A stretch of DNA of 64,000 nucleotides. It comes from Xiphophorus maculatus (Eukaryota > Chordata > Actinopteri > Cyprinodontiformes > Poeciliidae). Every line of letters starts with the position of its first letter. The stretch's first letter is position 1. The stretch is taken from contig NC_036454.1 of NCBI RefSeq assembly GCF_002775205.1, positions 14,466,882-14,530,881 of the forward strand, written 5' to 3'. Position numbers and translations under genes: made by a program. Below are positions 51,701 through 63,900 of this stretch, one piece after another. Below the pieces are notes generated by a model. It worked only from the letters and a program-made list of their open reading frames with translations. It ran no database searches and was not told where the DNA came from.

Positions 51701-54700
51701 ACTCATTTCCATCTAAGTGGTAATCTCTTATAAAGACACAGAGAAAAGCAAACGTTCTGAGTTTCACCAGGAAAACTCTTTCATACGGAAAAGTAAATAA
51801 AATTGCCATTTTTGTCTGCTTTGTGCAGGTGCATGCTCTGTGGTGGAAGAGTTGATGCTCCAAGAGGCCTTTGACCTTCCCTCCACACAGATCCTGTCTC
51901 TGAATGCTCTAGGAAGTTTTCTTGCAACCAAACCTCAACTCTCTGTGTGTGACGACTCGACTTGTAATATTTCCAGCATGTTTGGTTTGATATTAAAGGT
52001 GATAAACATTTAAAATGTCTTGTTCTTCATATTTGTGCTCAGGTGTCAGAGGAGCGAGCTTTGGGGGCGTCGCTCCTCATCTGTGGTCTAAAGCAAGACA
52101 ACACTGTCGGCTTTAGTGCACAGCTGCTTGGCAATGCTCTCCTTGGTGTGTATTTGACTGTTTTTTTTTTTCTCTCTTCTGCCTTCAGTTCTTCATTGGT
52201 GCTGTGATTGGTTTATGAATAACTCTTTCATTATGAGCTTGTCTGACTTACTTTTCCTTTTCCTCCCCATCCAGGCAAGGTGGAGATGTTAAAGGGCATA
52301 CACGGCGTATTTAAAGGAATGCCTCTGTCGTGGGTGAGAGGGTATCTGGGACGAGCGCTGGCTGTAATGGAGAGAGTTTCTGCAGCATCTGGTGACATAA
52401 AGTTGTCTAAAGACACAGTAAGTATTTAGAAATTCACACATTTATTTTGTTGCGAAAATGTTTCCATGAAGAGCATCAAAAAAGAAACAAACTTCCTGCT
52501 AAGACGATTAACTTTGTCTTATATTTTAACCTCCTTAATTTGAGCAAAGTCAAGAAGTAGGAGAAAATTCAGCCCTCATTTATAAAAATACAGAAATTAA
52601 AAATGTCACTTCCCTGCTAAGCATGGTAGTGGAGGCGTGATGATTGTTGCTCATTTTGCAGCCTGAGGATAAATGGTAAATGGACTGAACTTATACAGCC
52701 CTTTATCATTTTGACCAATCAAACCACTTTCCACTAGAGTCACATTCACCCAGTCACGCCCACAAACGCACACACATTTATACACCAATACAAGACGACT
52801 ATTCTACCGAGTCGGTAAGTTGACGTTAAGCATCAACGAGATCAACAAGATGGTCCATTAGAGTAGATGTTTTGTTTTAATAACTGGAACCAGAAAACTG
52901 TGTGAACGCAGAAAGACACACAGGGATTTCAGGATGTGATAGTTGGAGAGTTTTCTGAGCCAAGTTACCAGAACTATGAGAGACTGAAAATATTTTTAGA
53001 GCTTAAAATCATGTTGAGCTATACTCGGACATATAAATGCCAATCTAAATTTAAATGTATTTAACACTAAAATTATTACTGGGATTACATGGAAGAACCA
53101 ACGGGATCTGGTAATGTCTAGAATTTAGAACTAATCAAATTAAGGTCCACCTGTTATTGATTTAATTAAGTAAAAAGAAATAGAAAAACTAATAGAAATG
53201 TGTTATTTCTATTAGTCCTACTATATGTTACAGATAAAAGATCCTAAGTTGAAAATTTAAATTCAAATGATCAAAGATGATTAAACTCTCAGGAGTTTAA
53301 AGAAAATGCCTGCAGCCTGATTTAAAATAAGTTGCTTGGCACAGATTAACATCAAAAATCTAGATTTATTTAATCTCAGCAGTCTATTAATTCTTCAAAC
53401 AAAGAACATAAAGGCAGAGAAACAAAAACATAAAAAAATAACTTCTGCCACCTTATCTGTCTTTTGGGATGTTGATACCACCCATATTTCAGAGTTACTG
53501 GTTTAAATCCAAGCGATTAAAACCACTTCAGCACTTTGTTACACAGAGCAGACAGCCTGCTGTTTATCCCCAGACAGGTTTCTCCTGCTGAGGTCAAAGC
53601 CACAAGCTGTCATATTATTTATTCACGTCTGCACGGCTGGTTGTGCTGCTTCTATTCTGGCCGGCGCTGCCCAGTTCAATAATCTGGCTTTGTCTGTGTT
53701 TAATGAGATTTTTAAAAGAGCCCAGAGTGCAGAGGGTGTCAAAGAATCACTGGAACAGTAACCAAACAGAAGGTGTGTGACGGTGGCACGGCAGTAATGT
53801 TGACTGAGAAGATAATGCAGCGAGACGGGGAGGACGTGCTGCAGCTCCCGTTCTGCTGACCGCTTCCTCAGGCCACACTAACTTAGCCTTTCTCTAAGAT
53901 TAAGAAGCCGGCTGATGAGTAATCCTTAGCCTTTTTGCGTCATCGCGTGTCTGTCCAGTTTAGAAATGTCATTCTCAAAAAAGGATTTATTTAGATAGAC
54001 ATTTTTTATTTCAAGTCTAGCAGTTTTAGGACATGATAAAACATTTAAAGACGTATTAACTTTTTTAGCTTGACTGTGTGAGCGACGTGCTGCAGGAGCT
54101 GTCCTCTGCGTCGGACAGTTCTGGAGACGAGGAGTCCGACGGAGAGGAAAGTAAGGAGGAAGCCGTAGATGAAGACGATGAAGCTGAGAAGGCTAATCTT
54201 CCTCATTATGTCAGCAGATTCAAGGTGGGTGTTTTGTGCTGCGTTTGTTTGTCGCTGTTGCCGAATTTACATGAGCCTTCCTCGCAGAGTGCAGGCCAGC
54301 AAACTCCGTTTCCTGTTATGTCTATGTTTGTGACTCAGATTTTCTTGCACAGCGGCCCTTTGTGAGGACTTATTTTTGTTGTTTTTTGCAAAGCATTTAC
54401 ATAAAATTAGAATCATAAGCTTTTCTGATGTTGGTCTGCTTTGGAGAATTGTTTTCACAAGTACTTACAGCTGTAAGAGAAATCCTCAGACCTCTCCTTC
54501 CCCAGTTATTCCTGCCAAATCATCTTGGGAGACTGAGGCGTTCCCAAACCAACCTAAGATGTAATCTTCCAAACGTCCTGGATGCAAAACTGATGAGATC
54601 AAACAGTGACGAGGCAAACAAGTTGCAGCTTTCTTTCAGCTTCCAGTAACTTCCAGAAGTATTTTATATTTTACTGCACTTCAGCAAGGTTTTGACATAA

Positions 54701-55593
54701 AGTAATGCCTGATTATGAAGAGGAAGGAAAATCTGATGTGGTGATCAGCATATTTTTTGTACAAATACTTAACTGGAAGAAACATCCAGCAGAACATTAC
54801 TCTATATGAGCGGTAATGTACAGCAAATACCTGAGGGTTTCAGTAGAAGGGACAGAAACACAAAAGCACAACTTCAGGAGTAATTTCTATTTTTAGAATA
54901 AAGTTTCTGTTTAATGGCTCCTCTAATTGAGAAACACAGATGAAATCTGAAATAGTCATACAGTCTGTGACAGGAAATCTCAAATCCAGTCCTCCTAGGG
55001 CGGCGCCTTCAGCTTTTAGATACTTCGGCACACTTGAAGCAACGGCTGAATCGCCTCCCCAGGACGCAGTCAGGCTGTCCCGTTCTGCTAACAATCATTA
55101 TTTGACTCAGGTGTGTTGAAGCGGAGACGCACCTAAAAGTTGCAGGACTTTTAGAGTAGCTATTAAATCTAATTTTGATACTTTCTACTCAACCCAAGAT
55201 AACTTTTCTTGCAATATAGTTTGGAAAATGTTAACATTTATTATCTTTTTCTTTAAAGAGAGTTTAATCAATCTGTTGCCATGGCAAACCCATTGTTTTG
55301 CTGATCTGGCATTAAGCTACTATTCTAACCATTGTTTTCCTCTCCAGGAGCTGAGCAGTCAGCTAGAGTCTCAGGGTAAAGTGGACCCCGCCTCTTTCCA
55401 AGCTTTAGTGGCCACAATGGCCCAGCAGAACCTGGCCTCTGCAGAAAAACCAGACATAGAGCAGTACCAGAGCCGGCTGAAGGCCTGGGAGGCTGAGAAG
55501 AGGCTCCTGATCCAGAGGGAGAAGGAACAGAGAGAGAAAGCTGAGCAGGAGAAACGAGAGCGATTAGCCGCCCAGGCTGCAGCTCAAGCTTAA
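48799..55593 (+). CDS. mrps27: MRPS27, mitochondrial small ribosomal subunit protein; complete eleven-exon CDS
   Basis: Exons: 48799-48871, 49052-49129, 49922-49992, 50098-50156, 50618-50732, 51133-51211, 51829-51944, 52043-52145, 52275-52417, 54069-54224, 55348-55593. The sum gives 412 residues; human MRPS27 is about 414. Matches: LLSAAYTD near the N-terminus, [97 protein letters not shown], and a charged coiled-coil C-terminus ([25 protein letters not shown]). MRPS27 is a PPR-type protein of the mitoribosome small subunit; the basic N-terminus fits a matrix-targeting peptide. The start MAASVLKR was chosen because it matches the family. An in-frame ATG at 48,784 is also possible. Exon 10 encodes a very acidic Ser/Asp/Glu stretch. 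Confidence 0.96.
52676..52830 (+). repeat. Dispersed teleost repeat
   Basis: GGTAAATGGACTGAACTTATACAGCCC and CACATTCACCCAGTCACGCCCACA belong to a very common fish repeat (TAAATGGACTGCATTTATATAGCGC type). Origin uncertain; no coding capacity. Confidence 0.6.
53600..53990. promoter_or_regulatory. Candidate conserved non-coding element in mrps27 intron 9
   Basis: Unique-looking, base-balanced sequence, unlike the AT-rich intron around it. It includes AGGTCAAAGCCACAAGCTGTCA, a nuclear-receptor-like AGGTCAAAG (53,590-53,598), GTTTAATGAGATTTTTAAAAGAG and CTTTTTGCGTCATCGCG. It could serve a neighbouring developmental gene. Not tested by alignment. Confidence 0.25.
54970..55150. mobile_element. Degraded copy of the 19.8-kb hAT MITE family
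   Basis: CAAATCCAGTCCTCCTAGGG...CAGCTTTTAGATACTTC on the left and CAGGTGTGTTGAAGCGGAGACGCACCTAAAAGTTGCAGGACTTTTAG on the right match the arms and interior of the element at 19,820-20,043. It is decayed, with no target duplication visible. Confidence 0.55.
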
Positions 55594-55607
55594 GAGACTA
55601 TGCATAT

Positions 55608-55720
55608 TAAATAAAATTATGTCCTCACTTTGGGATTTAATGTCAACCATACAATAATACTACCATCTACATGTTACTCTTGTGTATATATGAGTTGTTT
55701 ATGAATTTTAAAATAAATTT
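55608..55720 (+). terminator. mrps27 3' UTR poly-A signals
   Basis: AATAAA occurs in TTAAATAAAATTATG (about 55,609), 15 bp after the stop codon. Another is in TAAAATAAATTTGG (about 55,710). Either could define the 3' end. Confidence 0.5.
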
Positions 55721-55739
55721 GGTTTGACTTTGTCACAGC

Positions 55740-56990
55740 ACAGTGTGCCTGTTTGGTAACTGAATGTAAACTAAAGGTAGGATGCCAATCTTGATCCATT
55801 AAGCCCCCTCTCTTTTCCACTTTTCCTCTTCTTTCTGCATCTGTCTCTGTTGTCCCTTTCTGTTTTTTTTCCTCTGTATGGAGGTTTTCTCACAGAGGAG
55901 TTTAAAAGTGGTATTTGTGGAGAATTGGTTGATTTTTTTTAAATTTTTTTTTATCTCAAGAAAACCAAAAATTCTTTGCCTGGAAAGGAATGCACTTGTA
56001 ACCAGTAAACGTTTTTTTTGTTTTTTTTTTCATACAAAGAAAAACATTGATTCCCACAATTTAGATTGCGATCTCTCCTGGAAAAGACAGAAAATTGTTC
56101 TGGATTTAACAAGGCAACATTAGCGTGCAGCTTCAGCTAATGCACAAACAGAACCGGCCAAACTTAGATGTTTGGACTCTGTTAGGAGATAATAGATTTC
56201 AGGAGAAGAAAATGACGTGGTGCACACAATGTGTTCATTCCACATTATGTTGCCTCTATTCAGTATTCAGAGCATGATGTTGGGAAAGAGCTGGGTGGTA
56301 TGCAGTCCTGGATGAATGAGAGGCGCAAAATACTGAGACAAGAGCTATTGTGATTCAATGAATCTTTAATATGTTTGTGAGAAACATTTCCTCGTTGCTA
56401 GGTTCTTGTTGAGGCAACCTGTAGGTATTAAAACATGAAGGTGTTTTAGTTGCTTTTACTTGCCTGGCTGCAGTCACTACAAAAATCTCACATCTGATCT
56501 GGAGTAATTTGATTTTAAATTCAGAGCACACTGATGTCATTTCTACAAGCAAGGACATGGTTGCTGTTGGACGACTGAGAAGAACCAATTTACTGAGTAG
56601 AGTGAACAGAAGTGACATAAATGAACCAGGAGATTTTTGTGCGTTTGATTATATAGCTATTTTTTGTGATTTCTTTCAGGTGCTAGTTTTATCACATAAT
56701 TGAACATTTACAACATCCGGCCATCATTTTTGCAAGAGATAAAAGAGCGAGCTGCAGATATTTGGGTTTATAATGCGGACATACAGGCTTTAGATCCTCT
56801 ATGTATCTAGTTAGTTTTTGAGCATGACGCTTCGTGTCTCTGTTCACCAAAATTTACCCACAGGGTTCTGTGCCACGTTGAATTTAGCCACATAGCTAAT
56901 ATGGGAGGATTAACAGGTGTTTCCTGTCAATAAGGAAACACCCACAGTGTTCCTTATTGACTGTCTATAAGGACATTTCTAGTGTCAATA
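55740..56990. other. Downstream of mrps27, no gene seen
   Basis: Pyrimidine-rich at 55,800-55,880, then AT-rich. Near 56,915-57,000 the unit GTCAATAAGGAAACA occurs three times, one copy inverted. No exon was recognised. Confidence 0.4.
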
Positions 56991-56999
56991 AGGAAACAT

Positions 57000-57255
57000 T
57001 AGAGACTTAGACTGACTTTATTGTCATTTTGCATGCACAGGGTGAATACAGAATGAAATTTCGTTGCATACGGCTCAGGACAATGTTTTGAGCTTTCAAT
57101 GTTGTGAGGTTACTCCAGAATAAAATAAAATACAGTATAAAATATAAATATAAAATATAAAGTGCAGGACTGACAGTAGAATAGAAGTTATTTAGCTCTG
57201 TACATGTGCAAGGTATAAAGTGGAGACCAGATTTTAAGTGCAGTCCAGTTAAGAG
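57000..57255 (+). repeat. Retroelement-like 3' segment
   Basis: TTATTGTCATTTTGCATGCACAGG and ACGAAATTTCGTTGCATAC-type text (here GAATGAAATTTCGTTGCATACGG, 57,052-57,074) mark a dispersed teleost non-LTR tail or SINE, followed by TATAAAATATAAATATAAAA repeats. Confidence 0.5.
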
Positions 57256-57259
57256 TTCA

Positions 57260-59215
57260 GCAGTTAGAAGTTTCCAGGCAGATGCTGTTGGTGGAGGTAC
57301 AGAAACATTTTATTCCTGTATGGAAACTTGACAGATTGTAAACAAACATCCTTTTTTGGGCACCCACTGTGATTGGATGGCCAAGAAAGCAAATGCCAGA
57401 AACCTGTTTTGTGAGTGCTAGTGGTTACCTTCACATTGAAATTAAAATGTTTAAACATTTTCTGGTGTCCTGTTTGAATGTTTATGGAGATCCTGGAGAT
57501 ATTCTAGTCTTACTCTGTGGATTAGAAATCTGAATTTTGTATGAGAAAACAGCAGACTTGATTTAAATGGCTTCCCACTTCATTAAATAAAAATTGAATT
57601 GTAGGTATTTATGAACTATTATTCTTTAAGCAAACACATGATTCTGATTAGAATGAACATCAATGTTGGTGTGATTTTTTTCTGTTCTGTGCTGCAAATA
57701 AAAATGCGATCTAAGATTTGAAATGTTAAATGATGATTAAAAGAAAAGCCTGTAAGAAAGTCATATGAGCAAAGCAGAAAACAAAACTTTGACCAAAAAT
57801 AATATAATTAAATCATTTGCAACTCTCCATTTCTACAGGGGAGCACTTTCGCTTTATAGACAAAGTCGCAGATGAAATGATATTAATGCTGCAAAAATAT
57901 TTTGATGTTTGAGTAATGAAATATTGCATAATTGATCAGTTGAAAGCTGCACAATGAAGAGTAACTATAAACTTTTTCTCTAATCTTCCAGCCAAATTTT
58001 AATTTTCATCTTCTAGGCTTCCAGTCAGCACCAAAATCCCATACATCATAGAAAAGATGGTAAAATGAACTAAAAGTCTAAAATTAGACATAAAGCAGGG
58101 GTAAGAGCAATCATACAATAAAAATAAACTAACACCAAAAATAAAGATTAGCAGTTCAAGTGGTGTCAGAGGCTGTGCAAATAGATTAGATTAGTGAGAG
58201 ATAAGAATTATGTCTAACTTGGGTTCTTCCAGTCTGGTTTCCACTGATGCTTATCTTTCTCTTTTGTACACTGCAGAGCAGCTGATCGGCTGACCTTATA
58301 TATAAAATGGGAGGTTAATACTCCAACTATCCAATAAAATCTGTCTGTTCCCTTTAAAATAAATCCTCCTACATCCTACTTTCTGCTTCTGCTTCTCTGG
58401 AGTATTTTTCCATCTGCGTGAGGTTTTACATCAGCCGCTCGTGTCTCAGTGGGTGTTTAACCATCACCTGAGCTGCAGGCAAACGAGAGAGGCATCGGGA
58501 AGTTTGACATTCACATTACTGGCACTGATGCGCACAGCGTTTTAGGAGAGCCGTCTGTGTGTTTTGATGGATGGGATGAGGATGTTGGTTGAGACGTGTC
58601 AATATAACAGAATCTCAAATAGAAAACGCATTAGATGCCATCAGGCAACAGAACACCTCCTACTGTACAAACACTTTATCTCTACCAGGAAACCCTTTTT
58701 GTGGAATCAGGACACTTTAACTTTTGGAAACGTAGAAGGAAGTCAGCACATTCCCGTTTTTATCTTTGAGGCTTAGTTTGTGTTATTACTGAACAGGATG
58801 TTCACCCAAAAATTCAACAGTATTTCCTCTTTTTGCTTATTTTTAACCACACACCAAAGGTTTTTTTTTTTTTATCTTTTTGAGGCTGTCGTCTTAATAT
58901 GTTAATAAAAAACATATCTGCAATCTTTTTTGATAACTTTACAGTTGAGTCGAAAGAATTCAAGTCCTGTTTTTGATTAATAGCTCTGACTTTTATCTCT
59001 GTTATTAGACCAAATGCAACTTTATCCTGTTTATTAAAGCAGATAACAAAATGCTGCCTGTAAAGTTGCTCTTTTTTTCTGCCCCCGCACATTTTATCTC
59101 GAGAAAAAATATCTGAGAAACTTTCATTTCTCACCCACTGTGCTTCACGTGCCACATTTTGACGAGATGAGTGAAACCAAATGTTTAATTTAGCCATTTG
59201 TTTGGAGGCTACACT
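57260..59215. other. Intergenic, no gene seen
   Basis: AT-rich with short open frames. 58,380-58,570 is GC-richer (CATCAGCCGCTCGTGTCTCAG, CAAACGAGAGAGGCATCGGG) without a recognised product. A minus-strand 127-codon frame at 58,814-59,197 is low in coding character and was not accepted. Confidence 0.4.
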
Positions 59216-59224
59216 TGACTGTTT

Positions 59225-59470
59225 ATCTGGTTTGATGCTGGTAAATTGTTCACATGGTGAAGTAATAAATTACAGAGAAGCATGTAGGTAATATTAAATT
59301 AGATTTATGAGCTGTCTGATCCATTCGCCTGTTGTTCCACCGTCAGCTAATAAGCATAACCTTTGCCGATGGTTTTCTTATTGAGAATTAAACTGTAGCG
59401 GTCTTGATGTGTTTAGCTGGGGGATTAATTGAAAGGTCGTCATTCTCTGAAAATCACGTTTTGCAGACAA
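59225..59470. promoter_or_regulatory. Candidate conserved non-coding element
   Basis: Non-repetitive stretch with TCTGATCCATTCGCCTGTTG, CAGCTAATAAGCATAACC, GGGGGATTAATTGAAAGG and AAAATCACGTTTTGCAGACA. It has several homeodomain-type cores and little low-complexity sequence. Location downstream of mrps27 is compatible with a long-range enhancer. Conservation untested. Confidence 0.3.
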
Positions 59471-59999
59471 TTTATGCTTTAAAAGTCTTTTAATGTGAAA
59501 ATGTGAAAACGTTCAGCAGATTAAAGTTTAGGTGATTTCCTGAAAAATGCAGTAAGCATTCCTACAGTTTTATAATTTTAGTTTAGTTTGTCAGACACAT
59601 TTTTTTTTTGTACTTAACCCAATTGAGACAAATATGTGAGTTTTCAGTCTTGTCATCTTAAAATTATAACTTTGTTTTTTCTAAGAGGAGAAGTTTCTGT
59701 TATGATCAGAAATCTGAACTACCCCTTTAACTATATACACATGTTGGGGTTTAACTAGGAATGCACATAGTTAGTTGTTTTATTAATATATTTTTACAAT
59801 GAACAGTATTCTGCAGTGATTTTAAAAGTCTAAATGGAGCTTTTGACCACTCCAGGATTTGGTCTTATCCTTACATGAAGTAGTAGAGAACAGAGACTCT
59901 AATCCTCTGAAAACGCATTTAAATACAATCATGTTCTATTTTTAGCAAAGTCAGCAGGTTGTTTTTCAACCTGAGGGAATAGACCTTGGTGTCCTAGTC

Positions 60000-60030
60000 T
60001 TCTGATGTTGCTGCTGCTGCTGCTGCTTTT
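60000..60030 (+). repeat. (CTG)n short repeat
   Basis: GTTGCTGCTGCTGCTGCTGCTTTT; about six CTG units near 60,008-60,026. Confidence 0.85.
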
Positions 60031-60234
60031 AGGTTGCCTGATTGTGATTCAGATGCAACATGTCTGATTTCCACTTTTAGTACCGCCATGTTTTTCCTCT
60101 TACAGCAACAATGATCTGATATTAAGATTAATAATCTATGCAAAAACTATTTCACTTCTCACATTTTCTCCTGACGTTTTTCCTTAGTACTAAAGAACCA
60201 TTATTTGAACTCTAAATGACACATTATAGCTGTA

Positions 60235-60375
60235 ATGTGACAAAACGCAGAAACAAATGAAGGGCATGACTATTTTCTGACAGAGCGGAAAGCCATTCAG
60301 AAAGCCTGTGGTTGGAACATAAATGAGCTGATTAGAGGCTTTGTTAGTCATTTGTTTTGGTTTGATGGTCTGCAC
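60235..60375. promoter_or_regulatory. Candidate conserved non-coding element
   Basis: Unique-looking sequence with ATAAATGAGCTGATTAGAGG, TTGTTAGTCATTTGTTTTGG and CCTGTGGTTGGAACA. Resembles enhancer-type conserved sequence. Not tested. Confidence 0.25.
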
Positions 60376-60694
60376 AATTTCCTCAATTTATGCATCATCA
60401 GTAACAAGACACAGTTTCTGTTATATTAATAAGAAACTACAATAATATAACTATTTAAACGTTAACAGTTCGGGGCTTCGGGTTACTTTCCCAGCTAATC
60501 ATTACATCCATAACTCTGAAACTTAACAAGACTCCCAGTGTTTCCTAATGAATCTTGTTTGAGTTTGCTATAATTTTAGGAGAACTTCCTGCAAGTCTGT
60601 GATCTTTATATTGTTGACATATGAGTCACACTGCTTTAGAGATATATCATTCTCCTCAAACATAAATAAATATATAACATGCACAAGACTGTAC

Positions 60695-60905
60695 AATAGA
60701 TTAGAATATACTTTATTGATGCCCAAAGGAAAATTGCTTATGTCCCGAAAGCTACTCCATCCAAAGTGTTAAATATTGGTACATACAAACATAACCATAC
60801 ACAATATAACATTTATACAAATATAAGTGTGATATTGTATGACTAAATATAAAATAAACACATAAAATGAATACATAATAATCCAATTAAGTGTCCAATT
60901 AGGAG
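60695..60905 (+). repeat. Non-LTR retrotransposon tail-like repeat
   Basis: TTAGAATATACTTTATTGATGCCCAAAGGAAAATTGCTTATGT is a frequent fish retroelement 3' phrase ('actttattgatcccaaaggaaattgctt'). It is followed by AT-rich ATAACATTTATACAAATAT text. Confidence 0.55.
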
Positions 60906-63900
60906 AGTCCAATTAAGTTGAAAAACTTTGCTGAGAGTCTAAACAAATGTATATATAGTCTTAAAATTGTGAGAAAACATTCGGTTTCTGTTTTCTTGCT
61001 GGCAAACCAGTGCCAGTTCAAACAGTTTACATCTGATCCTGTGCACTGAAACTTTGTTATGTTGAGAGACATTGCACACGGATGTTATCTATAAATCATC
61101 CAGACCGGAGCATAAACACATCCCAACTCTATCCAAACTTTATATTTAAAGCGAGGTGGAGGAAAACTGTCCCCAAGGACAGCTGCCCAATGCACTTCGA
61201 CTCATGGTGAGACGGACTGGAAATGGTTGGTCTGACAAAGAAGCTCATTTATATAGAAACAGTCACACTCAGTAAATTAAAATATTATTGAAAAATGTAT
61301 CCATTTATGTGAAACACATTTTATAGATTAATTACAAACACACTGATGTTTTCAAGCCATTATTTCACTTAACTATGGTGATTTTTTGCTTACAGCTAAA
61401 CAAAACACAGCATTTAATATTAGAATATCACATCAGACTAATAGAAAACATTTAAATGTTGGTTTAATGAAAAGCAAGTCTGGTATGAACATGAAGGAGT
61501 CTTCATGAATGTTTATAACACTTGTCCTTAAGTGTCATTTGGAAAATAATGACACATTCTTGCAACTTTGCACTAAAAGTGTCAACTTTGCAACTGCTTC
61601 ATGTTCATGATAGATGTTTTGTCATGTTTATGACAGTCTTCAAATAAAGTCAAATAAACTGCCACCAATAATGGTACATGTAGCCAGAAAGCTATAGAAT
61701 AATTTATTAAAGGGACTTTGAAAAGTTTTCAAAGAAAAACTAAAGAAGGACTTTTGTACACAATAATAAATAAATGAATAATATAATTATTTTTAAGAAA
61801 TCAGTGCTGTATTATGTTTTTCCTTGAGTTCTTGCAGATAAGCTGTACATTTTGCCAATTGTTTTTATTTTCATGCAGCAGTTGAATTAAAACCTTTTAA
61901 TTGGTGCTGACTGGAAAAATGAAATGGCAGAGTAGAATATAGCTGATAACATTAGAAGAGGTGAAGAAAGGAGTTAAACATGTTCATCCAGTTAAGGCTG
62001 AGCTGGTGGAGGTTGTGGTGGGAGGTCATGTCAGAACAAAGATATGAAGACTTTCATTTTCTGCTTCCAGAGCCTGTTTTCCTTCATTTTGAGCAATAGC
62101 TCTCCAGACTTCCTAAAAAATATTCAGTGGCAGGAGCTCCTTAAATTCTGCACTGCTTCTACAGCTCTGCATGTTTTTCTTCAAGAGTTTGTCTTATGTT
62201 CCCAATTATTCTTTTATTGTTTGTTTTTGTTTTGTTTCTCTTTCGCTCTGCAGGGCTGTCCTTTCCTTTGCAATGACATGGTCTCTCAACAAATTACAGC
62301 ATAAACATCAAAAGCGTAAATGTAAATCTTGTAATTGGTCTCCCACAATTACATCTGACAATGATTGCCATTAAAACTTTTCTCATAGTTTATATAACCC
62401 TCAAGAGCACATTGTTATATTGACAACATGACAAAGCAATTTGACTGTCTAATCCGTAGACAATAAAAGAAGAACTAGTCATTCTGATGGCACTAACATG
62501 TTCACTGAATTAGATATTTACTTTTGAGAGATAAACTAACTATGGAGTTTTGCTGTTTGTACAAAAAGCTTTAAGATATGCACTTGCTGTTTTGCAAACG
62601 TCAAGGATGATTAGACAAATGCGACGGAGATAAACTTTAAAGCAGTCTAGTTCTAATGATCCAATTACGTGACTCAAATGTGTTGACACATTTAAAAGTT
62701 GCAGGATGCCTTACCTGGAGGACTGAAGTTTGACACCTGATTTTTAGAGTTGTCCAATCTGATTTATACATGAATATATGCAGGTATATGAATCTGATGG
62801 AGACAAAATGTTGAAAATGATGCGTAACAACTTAGCTTTTTATACCATAAATGGTGTAAAAAGCTTGCATATGATGTCAACTTCTTGTCAACTTAAAATG
62901 ATCCAATTTACTAATTTCAGTTATGAAATGCTGTTTGTGGGTGTGTAAAGAGCTCATCCATGTTCCCATTTATCAAGTTTAAACTTGGAATGGAGACAAT
63001 TTCCTTCAACTCCTAAGGGATGGAAATTTGTCTGTGCATGTCAAGAGAGGTTTTGTTACTCCTCATGTAGGATTTTTTTAAAGAGCATTGTGCAAACCTT
63101 TATAGGTTGATATAAAATGAAAGACATTTTTATCTGAAAAATAAAGAAACTTCCCTTATTGTCTCAAACACCTGGCCTTATGTAGTTTTTCCTCCTACGT
63201 TGGTTGCTATTGTTTTGTCATAAATAAGATGAAATCCAAAACAAGAATGAAGTATGTGCTATTTTCCATGTTATTTAGAGCACAGAAATACATGCGTCCA
63301 ACAAATCACTTCCACAACACATTGTCGTAATTGTTTGGCTGATGAATAAAAGCAGTAGTACAAATTGTGAGTTCGGAGGGTATTTTTTCCCTTTGCTTTC
63401 TTTAGAGCACAAAGTTCTGCAAGAAAACAAGCTAAATTATATAAAAAAAGGCCCACTCTCATGTACAATTGTTTTTTATTACAATAAGTATGCAGGAAAA
63501 TTGATTCTTTTAGCCAAGCTTGTGGTCATTACTTTGATTTCCAGTGGAAAATAAACTCTGCAGGTTATCTGACTTCAACAAACAAATCCTGGAAATGCAC
63601 ATTCATATGAAAGTCTAATCTCTCAAATCTACTTACAGTACATTCTGTAAGGTCAGAGGTTTGACATACACATACAGTAACAAACAGCAGGAGGAAATAT
63701 TCCTCTATATGATAGACGCACTGTCTTATGTAACATGGCTTGTTAAGGCCACTTATACACAATCAGCTACGAATTACACTCTGTCAGGTGGGAAAAAATA
63801 TATATATACTTTTTCAAGGCTTGGAAATGCCCATGAGGGCTTCTCTGGGTTCCGTGCTAATGTCTGCAAGTAAAAACAAAGAAAACAAGAAGGTGTGATT

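Larger units (their letters stand above)
52440..54068. other. mrps27 intron 9
   Basis: 1.65 kb intron. It contains a dispersed repeat (52,676-52,830), a perfect 12-bp stem near 53,190-53,218 (ACTAATAGAAAT / ATTTCTATTAGT) and a possible conserved non-coding stretch (53,600-53,990). Confidence 0.5.

Noticed and set aside
58814-59197. 127-codon minus-strand frame
   Set aside because: AT-driven, lysine-rich, poly-K stretch, no splice or family evidence; no matching neighbour gene.
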